From: Chalciporus piperatus
Taxonomy: Eukaryota; Basidiomycota; Agaricomycetes; Boletales; Boletaceae
DNA: 64,000 nt
Direction of reading: 5' to 3'
Assembly: GCA_038093975.1 (NCBI GenBank)
Contig: JBBPTG010000026.1
Coordinates: 62,001 to 126,000 of the forward strand
Shown here: piece after piece, positions 1 through 10,729 of the stretch
How positions within the stretch are numbered: position 1 is the stretch's first letter
Layout of the letters: the number at the start of each line of letters is the position of its first letter
Position numbers and translations under genes: made by a program
The notes under the pieces: generated by a model
Told to the model about the DNA's origin: nothing
Database searches by the model: none
The model's input: the letters and a program-made list of their open reading frames with translations, nothing else

Positions 1-319
1 ACCTTGCTTACAAACGTTACATCCCATCGACAGCCCTCTCTGAAAGTCTTGTTTTAGACTTCAAAGCTTCATGTATGACGGCGTCGATGGCACATTGGCA
101 ACTCGCTCGCCAGCACGATGAGGACTACAGACTACGACTAGGACACCAACCACTATGACAGGACCCCTGCCACCATTCTCAACGCTTCGACAGCCTTACC
201 ATTCTCTGTATACTAGCAACTCGCTTATGTGTACACGAGTCGTCGAGGCTCGCTGCTATGACTTGTTTAGACCAATATTCAGGACGGGGAAAACGATGCA
301 CAGGAGATGAAACCGCTGA

Positions 320-430
320 TTTGCGAAAAGTACGGGGGGAGGAGGTTCACGACTCGTGGATAATCCCCACCATGAGGATGTCGAGGCTAAGATGGAGAAT
401 GGCCTTCTGGCAGTGACATTCCCGAAGGGG
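320..430 (+). pseudogene. Small heat-shock protein (Hsp20/alpha-crystallin) remnant
   Basis: A short open stretch between in-frame stops encodes a segment reading EDVEAKMENGLLAVTFPK (about 374-427). This is the C-terminal signature of the alpha-crystallin domain in fungal Hsp20 chaperones (M-x-N-G-x-L-x-V-x-F-P-K). The codons immediately upstream do not continue the domain: a TGA lies at 317-319, and after the proline-lysine the frame becomes meaningless and stops near 524. No start codon or remaining beta-strands are visible, so I read it as a relic of a small heat-shock gene rather than a functional one. The identification rests on this short motif alone. Confidence 0.45.
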
Positions 431-865
431 AGGGACTGCCTCACTACATTACCATTCAGTGAACTAGTCGCCGCCCCACTTATTTTTCTTCGCGGGACAT
501 TGTCGTCTTCAAGTTTTTGTGGATGAAATGTTGTGATTAATGCAGCTAATATTTCCCAGTAGATCACCCGAATATGTGTATGGTCAACCAAGCAGCTCAT
601 CCGAATCGAGTCCGAGTCCGTGAAAATATTATTATAGAAACAGGGGTTGGAGATTGGTTGGAGAGGTACGCCTGGAGAACAAGTACATTGGAACAAACAC
701 GAGCACAAGGATTGAATACACGGAGAGTAAACATGAATCACGGTAACGAAACGGGATTCTCGACGAGTCAGATAACTTGGCGGACAAAGAACAAAGCAAG
801 ACAAGACAAGAGTTGATTACTAGTAGTCTCGGGGTCGAGGTAAACGGAACGGACCGATGTCCTCA
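431..865. other. Intergenic, no gene recognised
   Basis: Apart from the Hsp20-like relic to the left, bases 1-319 and 431-865 hold only short overlapping open frames on both strands with no family resemblance and no convincing splice structure. The right part is the 3' flank of the WD40 pseudogene. Confidence 0.5.
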
Positions 866-3593
866 TCAGACAACTTCCAACACCTCTGCACGAATGTCCT
901 TCGGAACATTGTTCCCCAAACCGGGGACAACGATCTCGTGATCGGCAGCAACACGCTTGTAAGTCCCGTCTGACTGTTTGAGGAGCAACAGCGCATTGAA
1001 CGGTTGACCAAGGCGAGCGATTAACTGCAATGCTCGCGTGTACGTGTCCAATGCCGAGGCTAAGGGGGCTTCCTCTACCAGCGAAGCATGCACGATCTCG
1101 GTGTCGACATCCACATCACTTGCCGAGACTGAGCCCCAGTACGACTTCACATCTACATCTACATCAAGCTCATCCTCCGAGACAACCTCCGAGTCGTCCT
1201 GTGTATCGCAGAGACGGCGAATCCATGGGTGCACAAATACGAGTCGCCGAGGTTCGTTCAACGGGAGTGTGTCCTCCGTAGTGAACTCTACGTCACCAAG
1301 GCAAGTCGCATTGGCATGGTAGACGTTCGCCTCGCTCTTTCTCAGACTCCGAACACGGAATACGAGGCATGGGAGATGGAGGTGACAATTGGTGAAGCGT
1401 ACTGGTTGCAGGCGAGTAACACGGCCGTAAATCACGACGGCATCGTGATCGTTTGGCGGGAAGGTGGTCCGTAGTTCCGCAGTGCGCCCTTCTATATCCT
1501 CTGCTGCAAGAGTTGGAGGACTGTACAGTATTTGGGTATAAACGGAGGGCGAAGCTGGGAGGCAGCTGTTGTATGCAGAGCACTGGCCTGTCCAGGAAAG
1601 GAGAGTCACATCACCCGAGCGCGTCACTACCTCTTCTAGAATACGACAATGGGCGGACTCTTTTTCGTCTTCGCCTAACGTGCCGACCATCTTGAGAAGA
1701 GACTCGCCGACTTCTTTGATACGCCCCGAGGCGTACAAGCTTTCACATAGGCGTTTCCATGTTACAGTTTCGAGTTCTTCGAAGTTCCAGCCAAATATCT
1801 ATTGAACAAATGAATGCGGTCCAACATGATCATGAAGATAGAGTCTTACAAGTGAAATTGTCATAAGCTGAGGACTTGCATGGGAGGGAGGGAGACGCGG
1901 CAAGGCCTGGAATGATTGTATCGCGGCTTCATAGTCGCCTTTCTTTAGGTACATGCTTCCTAGAACCTGCGGAAATGATCAGCGCGAAGGACTGTTTTGA
2001 TGTCGCAGAATGTGCATACCTGAACGCAATAGTTCTTTGATGCTTCATCTGCGTTAGCGATCGAGCCACGCATGCGTAGGATCGCATCCTCAAGCTTTCC
2101 GCAGATAAACACGACGATCGCCTTGGGGAGCTCAGTCATAGAAAATATTCCGCATATAATGTACGCACTTTGACAACAAAGAGGAATTTCGCATCATTTG
2201 GATTGCAAACAGCACAGAACACGAAGTCGAAATCCAGAAGTGCGAGATCTTGTTCACCTGTTCCAATGAGTGCCAAGGTCTTCGCGATATAGCCTATCGG
2301 AGATAGTTGAATCTGGAGGGACTGTGCATTGATCTTTGAATACGAGCGGGTTGGAGAAGTGAAAGAGAGATTACCATATTTGCGTCCTCCAATGCCGTGT
2401 TCCACTGTTTCAAACGCGCTCGTATCAGCGCGCGGTTCGCGAATGCGTGATGGCTAGGATTTGGTTTCGCGATCTCTTCTGATAGGATTGATTCAGTACT
2501 CTTCGTATCATCTTGCTTCCAAAGATCGATCGCGGCAGCACCCACTTCCATGAGTGGAGGTCGAGATGCGGGAGGTAACAGCTAACAAAGAATGATAGAT
2601 GAAGAAGAGAGAATCGTTAGAGACACCAACGCTATCCATGAACGACTTGAAATTCTTACATATTGACTGGGAAGGATGTCACTAAGCTTGTGAAAGGATA
2701 TTTTCTTGCCATTACCACACGCTAGATATCCTTCGTCGGGGGACAGGGCAATGCACTGAATTTTGGTGGCGTGTGCGAGGACGCGACCGATCTGCTCGTG
2801 CGACACGGCGTCCCAAAACGAGACTGAAGTTCCAGCAGAACAAGCTACAAATCTTCCATTGGTTACAATGGACGCTTGTGTCACCGTGTTGTGTATTGGC
2901 CACTCCGAGCACGCGGACGTGGATGTGTCGAGGCAAGTGATTTTCCCCGGAGAGATAGCAAAGACTTTCTGGCAATCAGGCGACCAGGTTAAAGGAGTGA
3001 TTGGGTGACCCTGGACATGAACTTGGATATCGAAGAGCTTGTCTCCTGTGTGAGAATCGTAGATACGGACGGAGCCTCCATATGTAGCAGTAGCAATTCG
3101 ATCGCCTGTAGGAGAGAATTTGAGAGCAATGACAGTGGCGTCGTGCTGGAGTGGAGGGACCAATTGAGCACCAGTGGTTATACTGAAAATTCGGACAATC
3201 TTTTCATTTGATCCAGCGGCGATCCGGGTCGAGTCGCTCGTAATGTCCACCCCCCACACCCAATGCTGACACTCTGTGATCTCCAAGACCATTTGGTGAG
3301 TAGTCGAGTTCCAGACCGTCACCTTCGTTCCCTTGCCTCCACTCACTATCCACTGTCCGTCGATACCTCCCCAGCTGTGGTCATCGTTGGGCCGACTTGC
3401 TGAGCACCTTCGATTTTCCATCGCTGAATCCCGCCTCTTACATCACCTCCAACAACATGCTTTCCGTCAGGCGTGAAGGAGACTGAGCGTATGTCATGTG
3501 CATTCGTGATGTCGGCCGTGTTCAATGAGCTGTGAGCTGGCAGCGCTGTCAACGCGGAAGTTTAATGCCCTGTTGCAACCCGTACGTACCCAT
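866..3593 (-). pseudogene. WD40-TPR-HET-tail protein, copy C (frameshifted)
   Basis: This is the third tandem copy of the family described at 7076-9800. Exons read from the minus strand are 3593-3590 (ATGG), 3545-2660, 2581-2375, 2321-2169, 2121-2020, 1966-1850 and 1798-866. Compared with copy A, exon 2 lacks exactly 19 bases near 3360. The flanking sequence matches on both sides, and the exon is 886 nt instead of 905. The loss shifts the frame and creates a stop about 17 codons later, inside the WD40 region. Every later exon is still open with canonical splice sites, including GTATGC at the donor that is altered in the other copies. The damage therefore looks recent. A sequencing error is possible but unlikely for 19 bases. 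Without the deletion the C-terminal module (IVTRSGDVTLLSWTG, YNSCLPASPSVY) would be intact. Confidence 0.75.
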
Positions 3594-3700
3594 CGTTCTT
3601 GGTCGCCGGTCGGTATCAGCCCTCACAACTCTGCTGTTCTAGGGATTAGGGCGAGCTGACGTGGTCCGGTTGCAATGTGCATGCGTTGCCTGCGATCTTG

Positions 3701-3720
3701 AACGTGGATCAGTTCACACA
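3701..3720 (-). promoter_or_regulatory. Conserved upstream block of WD40 copy C
   Basis: The plus-strand string AACGTGGATCAGTTCACACA lies about 108 bp upstream of the copy C start. It recurs nearly unchanged 87 bp upstream of copy A (9887-9906) and in diverged form 101 bp upstream of copy B (6744-6760, GGATCAGTTTGCACA). The triplication therefore carried its promoter with it, and this block is the best-conserved part of it. No known factor site is assigned. Confidence 0.4.
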
Positions 3721-3842
3721 GGCCTCGTGGTCCAGGCGTCACAGACGCTCAAATCGTTCCGATTCATTAGGTACGAAAGCAGGCCAAGACAGACTAAGAT
3801 CATGATGAGTTGTACCAGAATCGAGACGAGCACCAACCCAAA

Positions 3843-6643
3843 TCATACTACCTCCAACACCTCCGCACGAATGTCTTTCGGAATGTTGCGTCCAAGGCCA
3901 GGGACGACGATCTCGTGTTCAGCAGCAACACGCTCGTAAGTCCCATCCGATTGCTTCAGAAGCAGCAACGCATCGAACGGCTGTCCAAGGCGAGCGATCA
4001 ACCGCAAGGCCCGCGTGTAGGTGTCCAATGGTGTTAAAGGAGCTTCCTGTCCACGCGATTCGTGGCGCGAAGCGTGCACGATTTTTGTATCAAGACCCGC
4101 GTCGCTGGCCGAGTCCGATGCGGCGCTTGAGTTCATATCTATCTCCGCATCTGATTCACACTCATCCTCCAAAGTCACAATACCACCTGAACCGCAGAGT
4201 CGACGGATCCATGGGTGCACGAAAACAAGTCTCCGGGGTGCGTTCAATGGAAGCGTGTCGTCCGTGGTGAACTCCACGTCACCGAGCCAGGTTACCTTGG
4301 CGCGGTAAGTGTTCTCCTCATCCTTTGTCAGACTCTGAACACGGAATGGGAGGCATGGAAGATGGAGATGGCGGTTCGTGAAGCGTACAGACTGGAGGCG
4401 GGTAATCCAGTGGTAAATGATCAATGCGTCAATTTGGAGGAACGACGTCCGTAGTTCCGCAGTGCGCGCTTCCATTTCTTCCGCTTCGAGTGTCGGAGGA
4501 GTGTACAATGTTTGCGCGTACACGGCAGGAGAAGCAGGAAGACAGCTGTTGTATGCAGAGGGTCGGCCTGTCCAGGAAAGAAGAGCCACATCACCGGAGC
4601 GCGTCACGATCTCCTCAAGGATGCGACAATGGGCAGCTTCTCTTTCGTCCTCGGGCAATGAATTGACCATCCCGATAAGAGTCTCCCCGACCTCCTTTAT
4701 GCGACCAGAGGCATAGAAGGTCTCACATAGACGTGTCCAAGCCGTGGGCTCGATTCTGCCGAAGTTCCAACCAAATATCTATCGAAACGTCAGTACATTC
4801 GAATGGCACTCGAGCACTGAAACGGAGGCTTACAAGTGAGATCGTCGTGAGATGAGGACTTTTATTGAAGGTCGCTCGGCAAGGAGCGTCATGCAACGCT
4901 CTTATCGCACCTTCGTAATCACCTTTCTTCAGGTACATGTTTCCTAGGACCTGTGGCATACATTAGTATTGGCTCTACAATTGGATGCATACGATGCACG
5001 TGCCTGAATGCAGTAGTATCTCGTAGCTTCGTCCGCATTAGCAAGCAAGCCATTGACGCGGAATATCGCATCATCATGATTGCCGCTTCTAAATACAACG
5101 ATTGACTAATGGAAAGTATTGAATGCCAGAAATATGTCACGTAGTATAAAGCACGCACCTTTATGACCAAGAGAAGATTAGCATCACTTAGATCGCAAGC
5201 AGAAAACGCGAAGTCGAATTCCGACAGCCCGAGGTTTTTATCCCCTATGCCAACCAGCGCGAGGGTTTTGGCGATATGGCCCATGGGTGAAGGTTTGATC
5301 TGGAGGGACTTTTCATGCAAACAGGTGAACACGGGCAGACCGGAGCGTTAGACAAGGGAATGCGATGTTACCATATTAGCATCTTCGATCGCCGTGCTCC
5401 ATTGTTTTGAACGCGCTCGTATCAACGCACGGTTCGCGAGTGCGTGGTGATTGGAGTTGGATTCCCCAATCTCGGCCGATAAGATGGCTTCGGTCCTATT
5501 TTCATCATCTTCCTTCCATGATTTGATCGCAGAAGAGCTCACTTCCATGAGTAGAGGTCGAGATGCAGATGGCGATAGCTAACACACACGAGTCGCGTGA
5601 ACGGAGTGATAGATCGAGGGAAGAAACTGTCAGAGACGCCGATAACATGTACGACTGACGTGTGGAGCTTACATATTGAATGCGTAGGACTTCACTAAGC
5701 TTGTGAAATGAGATTTTGTTGCCATTGCCGCATGCGAGATACTCCTCATCAGGAGAGAGGGCAATACACTCAACGTCCGTGTCGTGGTCAAGGATGCAAC
5801 CAATCTGCTTGTGCGAAACGGTATCCCAAAACGAGACCGAAGTTCCTGCAGAACAGGCTAGAAACCTCCCATTGGTTACAACAGACACGTGTAAATCCTT
5901 GTTGTGTATTGGCCAATCCGAGCGCGCAGACGTGGATGTATCAATGCAATACATCATCCGAGGTGAGACAGCAAACAGTTTCTGGCCATCAGGGGACCAG
6001 GCCAAAGGAGTGGTTGGGTAAACCCGGACACGAACCGGGATATCGAAGAGCTGGTCTCCGGTGTGAGAGTTATAGATACGGACAGAGGGACGATCGTAAG
6101 TAGCAGTGGCAATTCGATCGTCGGAAGGAGAGAATTTGAGACCGATGACTGTAGAGTCATGGTTGAGGGGGGGAATCAATTGAATACCGGTGGTGATGTT
6201 GAACACTCGGGCTGACTTCTCGCCCGATCCAACGGCGATCCGCGTTGAGTCGCTCGTGATATCCACAGCCCACACCCAATACTGACACTTTGTGATCTCC
6301 AATGCCTTTTGGTGAGTGGTTGCATTCCAGACGATCACCTTCCCTCCCCAGTCACCGGTCACTATCCATTGTGCATCCTTTGACACAGCAATAGTCGTGA
6401 CCTGGCCAGCCGCTGACATTGCAGCTCCGACTTGCTGGGTATCTGAGCCTTCATGAATCTTCCATCGACGAATCACCCCGCGTTCATCACCACCCACGAG
6501 GTGTTTTCCATCTGCCGTGAAGGCGACTGAACATATCTTTTCTACACCTTTGATTTCGGTGGCTCCGACTCGGGATGTATTGTTGTCTTGGAGTCGTGTC
6601 AACACGGAAACCCAACGCTCTCTTTGAACTCGTACGTACCCAT
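3843..6643 (-). CDS. WD40-TPR protein with HET-associated-like C-terminus, copy B
   Basis: Seven exons: 6643-6640 (ATGG), 6586-5673, 5578-5372, 5308-5159, 5105-5004, 4950-4834, 4778-3843. Together they give 2430 coding bases (809 aa), all internal introns in phase 0 except the first. Residues 1-306 are a WD40 propeller with repeats such as AVDITSDSTRIAVGSGEKSA and IALSPDEEYLACGNG. The middle part has a TPR-like helix pair (LANRALIRARSKQWSTAIEDA). The last 312 codons are a conserved tail with CRILEEIVTRSGDVALLSWTG and YNSCLPASPAVY, which from memory resembles the region after the HET domain in agaricomycete HET-E-like proteins. Compared with the other copies, the first acceptor has shifted by about ten bases into the exon (the ancestral acceptor reads AC), and the donor after exon 5 is GC (CAG-GCACGT), a likely GC-AG intron. 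A role in allorecognition is inference only. Confidence 0.7.
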
Positions 6644-6743
6644 CGTTGTCGTCGACGGAAGCAAACAGGAGCTTGGAACTCTACCGTTCCGGAGATTAGG
6701 GTGTGCTGATGTGCCACAATGTGCGTTCGTTACCTGCTAGAAA

Positions 6744-6760
6744 GGCGGATCAGTTTGCAC
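6744..6760 (-). promoter_or_regulatory. Conserved upstream block of WD40 copy B
   Basis: This is the diverged member of the block shared by all three tandem genes. The rest of 6644-7075 is the upstream region of copy B and the 3' flank of copy A; I see no other gene in it. Confidence 0.3.
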
Positions 6761-7075
6761 AGGCGCAGTGATATCCGAGTCCGTTCTTCGTTCTCTTTCA
6801 AGTTCAAGTTGTGCTGGTGTGGCACTGGTGTGGCTATGCATCTGAGCCGCGGGAGAAGCCGAGCTGTAAAAATTACTCTGTATCGCTTGTCGACGTGGTT
6901 GTATCTAATGCTGTCAGTGTGTGTTGTCAGAATGGAGCACTGAGGATGATTAGATTGCGGGAACTGGGTACTTGAGAAGCTTCAGCATAGCATACAGAAT
7001 GGAGACAACATGAGAAGGGTCCTGGTCCAGGGAGGTTACACAACGGCCGAAGAATAAAACAAAACAAGAGAACGA

Positions 7076-9800
7076 TCAGACAATCTCCAACACCTCTGCC
7101 CGGATGTCCTTTGGAATACCCCTTCCCAGACCGGGGACGATGATCTCATGGTCGGCAGCAACACGCTTGTAAGTGCCGTCTGGCTGTTTGAGGAGCAGCA
7201 GCGGATTGAACGGTTGATCGAGACGAGCAATCAACCGCAATGCTCGCGTGTACGTGTCTAGTGGAGCTAAAGGGGCTTCCTCTACCAGCGAAGCGTGCAC
7301 GATGTCTTTATCAACATCCACGTCGCGTGCCAATCCCGAATTCGAGTTGACATCCGCATCTGGCTCAAACTCGTCCTCCGAGATAACATTTTCCTGTGGA
7401 TCGCATAGAAGACGGAACCACGGATGCACGAACACGAGTCGTCGAGGTTCTTCGAGCGGGAGAATGTCGTCTGTGGTGAACTCTACATCACAGAGCCAAG
7501 TCACCTTGGCGTGGTAGGCGTTTGCCTCAGTCTTGCTCAGACTCCGGACGCGGAATGGAAGGCAGGGAAGATGAAGATGTCCACTGGTGAAACGTACTGG
7601 CTGAGAGCGGGTAATACAGTCGTGAATGATGAGTGCATCAATTTGGGGGAACGATGTCCGTAGTTCCGAAGTGCACGATTCCATTTCTTCCGCCTCGAGT
7701 GTTGGAGGAGTGTACAATGCTTGGGTGTATACGGCAGGAGAATCAGGAAGACAACTGTTGTATGCAGAGGGTTGGCCTGTCCAGGAAAGAAGAGTAACAT
7801 CACCAGAACGCGTCACGATCTTCTCAAGGATGCGACAATGGGCAGCTTCTCTTTCGTCCTCGGTCAATGAATTGACCATCTCAACAAGAGTCTCCCCGAC
7901 CTTCTTTATGTGTCCAGAGGCATACAAGGTCTCACATAGGCGTGTCCAAGCCGTGATCTCCATTCCGCTGAAGTTCCAACCGAATATCTATCGAAGTGGT
8001 CGAATTGTCAATACTCAAACGTGACTCGACACTGAAAATGGTGGCTTACAAGTGAGATCGTTATAAGATGGGGACTTTCATCGGAGACGGCACGAGGCGC
8101 ATCTCGCAATGACCTTATCGCACCTTCGTAGTTGCTTTTCTTTAGGTACATGTTTCCTAGCACCTGTGGCATACATCAGTATTGGCCTCTACAATTGGAT
8201 GCATAAGGTGCACGTCCCTGAATGCAGTACTTTCTCGTATCTTTCTCGGAATTAGGGATTAAGCCACTGACGCGGAATATCGCGTCCTCGTGGTTTCCGC
8301 TCTCGAATACGACGATAGACTGATGGAGAGGGCTTAACCACAAAGATATCGAACACGCTAATTTCGCACTTTGATAACCAAGATAAATTTGACATCATTT
8401 GGATCGCAAACATAAAACGCGAAGTCGAACTCTGACAGTGTGAGGAGCTTTTCACCTGCGCCAACCAGCGCGAGGGTCTTTGCGATATGGCCTATGGGCG
8501 AAGGCTTGATACGGAGGGACTTTTCGTACATACAAGTAAATGCAAACGCGTCATAGCAGGAAATGAGATCTCACCATCTCGGCATCATCGATTGCAGTTT
8601 TCCATTGTTTCAAACAAACTCGCGTCAGCGCGCGGTTCGCAAGTACGTTGTGGTTGGAATTTGATTCCTCGATCTCACGCGATAATAGTGCCTCGGTCTT
8701 CTTGATATCACCTTGGATCCATGGCTCGATCGCGGACAAACTCACTTCCATGAGTGGAGGTCGAGATGCAGGAGGCAATAGCTAACCGCGAATGAGAGAG
8801 AATCATTAGAGCCACCAACACTATTCATGAACGACTTGAAACCTTACATATTGACTGGGAAGGATCTCACCAAGCTTGTGAAACGATATTTTCCTGCCAT
8901 TACCGCACGCTAGATACCCTTCGTCGGGGGACAGGGCAATGCACTGAATTTTGGCGGCGTGTGCGAGGACGCGACCGATCTGCTCGTGCGACACGGCGTC
9001 CCAAAACGAGACCGAAGTTCTCGCAGAACATGCTATAAACCTCCCATTGGTTACAATGGACGCTTGTGTCTCCTTGTTGTGTATTGGCCACTCCGAGCAT
9101 GCGGACGTGGATGTGTTGAGGCAAGTAATTTTCCCTGGTGACACAACGAAAACTTGCTGACCATCAGGAGACCATGCTATGGGAGTGATTGGGTAACTTC
9201 GGACGCGAACCGAAATATCGAAGAGCTTGTCTCCGGTGTGAGCATTGTAGATGCGGAAGGCGTTGGAATCATGGGTAGCGGTGGCGATTCGATCGCCTGT
9301 GGGAGAGAACTTGAGCATGACGGCAGAGTCATGTTGGAGGGGAGGAATCAATTGAGCACCAGTGGTTATACTGAAAATTTGGACGGCCCCTTCATCAAAT
9401 CCAGCGGCGATCCGGGTCGAGTCGCTCGTAATGTCCACCCCCCACACCCAATTCTGAAACTCTGTGATCTCCAAGACCATTTGGTGAGTAGTTGAGTTCC
9501 AGACCGTCACATTCTGTCCCCCGCCTCCAGTCACTATCCACCGTCCGTCCTTTGACACAGCAATTGTCGACACCTGGCCAGTTGTGGTCATCGTTGGGCC
9601 GACTTGCTGAGCATCTTCGATTTTCCATCGATGAATCGCACCTGCTACATCACCCCCAACAACATACTTTCCATCAGGCGTGAAGGAGACTGAGCGTATG
9701 TCATGTGCGTTCGTGATGTCGACCGTTTTCAATGAGCTGTGAGCTGGCAGCGCTGTCAATGCGGAAGTTTAACGCCCTGTTTCAACCCGTACGTACCCAT
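7076..9800 (-). CDS. WD40-TPR protein with HET-associated-like C-terminus, copy A
   Basis: Exons: 9800-9797 (ATGG, four coding bases), 9752-8848, 8781-8575, 8519-8370, 8319-8218, 8163-8050, 7987-7076. They sum to 2394 bases (797 aa). The N-terminal 303 residues form WD40 repeats (SVSFTPDGKYVVGGD, VWGVDITSDSTRIAAG, IALSPDEGYLACGNG). Residues about 304-494 contain TPR-like helices (LANRALTRVCLKQWKTAIDDA). Residues 495-797 are the family tail (RILEKIVTRSGDVTLLSWTG, YNSCLPDSPAVY, YTRALRLIARL). I picked the mini-exon start because ATGG followed by GTACGTACG is conserved at the same place in all copies and makes MALPAHSS in frame. One defect: the donor after exon 5 reads CAG-GGACGT (GG instead of GT or GC), so this copy may splice poorly or be an incipient pseudogene. 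Function is unknown; the domain mix suggests a scaffold or recognition protein. Confidence 0.7.
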
Positions 9801-9886
9801 CGTTCCCGTCGGTGTCAGCCGTCACGACTCTATTGTTCTGGGAGTTGACGTGGCCTGGTCGCAATGAGCGCGCGCTTCTTGCTATC

Positions 9887-9906
9887 AACGTGGATCAGTT
9901 CACACG
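9887..9906 (-). promoter_or_regulatory. Conserved upstream block of WD40 copy A
   Basis: Plus-strand AACGTGGATCAGTTCACAC lies 87 bp upstream of the copy A mini-exon and matches the block upstream of copy C almost exactly. Confidence 0.4.
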
Positions 9907-9922
9907 GGACGAAAGTGGATTG

Positions 9923-10228
9923 TCACCTCGTGTTCTGGCATAGAAAGCTTTTATATCCCAACTTGAGAGGCATATCGATTTCAACGTAAATAAAATCTCG
10001 GGGCTGGAGTTTTGTTACACTTGTTTTCTTCTTCTTTTGAACAGGTGGAATTGCCTCCTCGCCCTGCAGCCTGGTGGTCAATAACTTCAACGCAAGGCAA
10101 GGGGTATTACCTATTTCATAAATATCCAAACATAAGCAAATACGGCTCTTCGCCTCGTCGAACCTCTTCCGTTGACATATTTCGAAGAACTTGCGTGTCA
10201 AGTGTTCTAGGCTCATCTTACTGAACAT
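9923..10228 (-). CDS. Short unknown ORF upstream of the WD40 array
   Basis: A 101-codon frame opens with ATG at 10228-10226. Its first half (MFSKMSLEHLTRKFFEIC, then KRFDEAKSRIC, LALKLLTTRLQG) looks like helical protein sequence, somewhat TPR-like; the second half is lysine-rich. It could be one exon of a larger minus-strand gene or a relic of another unit of the neighbouring tandem array. No family is recognised. A competing reading on the plus strand (10211-10288 joined to 10367-10425 by a clean GTAAGT...TAG intron, giving HDYGADFQSELQDL then PSVYIVLLYSS) overlaps its 5' end, so at most one of the two is real. The rest of 10229-10729 holds no recognised gene. Confidence 0.25.
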   Translation of the reverse strand: MFSKMSLEHLTRKFFEICQRKRFDEAKSRICLCLDIYEIGNTPCLALKLLTTRLQGEEAIPPVQKKKKTSVTKLQPRDFIYVEIDMPLKLGYKSFLCQNTR

Positions 10229-10729
10229 GATTACGGTGCGGACTTCCAATCTGAACTGCAAGATTTATCTCAAGTCTACTTTGATGATCCCGCTCAGGTA
10301 AGTTAGGACACTTGAACAATGCCATTGTTGATTAAGTTTTCAACGACTAAACTGGCATATCGTAGCCGTCTGTCTACATTGTCCTTCTTTATTCGTCTAC
10401 CGTGGAATTCCCTGATCCCAATTAGATGTCATTCCCGGTGGTTGTTTCGACCCACCTGGTCCATACTCCGATTCCCACATTGTGCCCGTGGAGACATCCA
10501 CAATCTTCCATTCCACAATCCACGATAGCTCACGATGAAGACGTCTGCTTTGTTCCTTGAATAATGACCACACCTCCACAATCTTCAGCAAACTCTAAAA
10601 ACCATCAAAGCGGGTGGTTGCAGGTAGAAATAAATAGGACGCATCAACAGTTCAGTACTTCACCCATACACGATCCGTCTCAAATCTTCATCTATATCCA
10701 TTGACAATCAAACCTCTGCCTCTTCACCT

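Noticed and set aside
256..804. Minus-strand 182-codon frame
   Set aside because: Cysteine/serine-rich nonsense translation with no motif; it lies opposite the Hsp20-like relic.
10211..10425. Plus-strand exon pair with a good GTAAGT...TAG intron (HDYGADFQSELQDL then PSVYIVLLYSS)
   Set aside because: Plausible peptide but no start, no upstream exons and it overlaps a minus-strand frame; kept only as an alternative reading.
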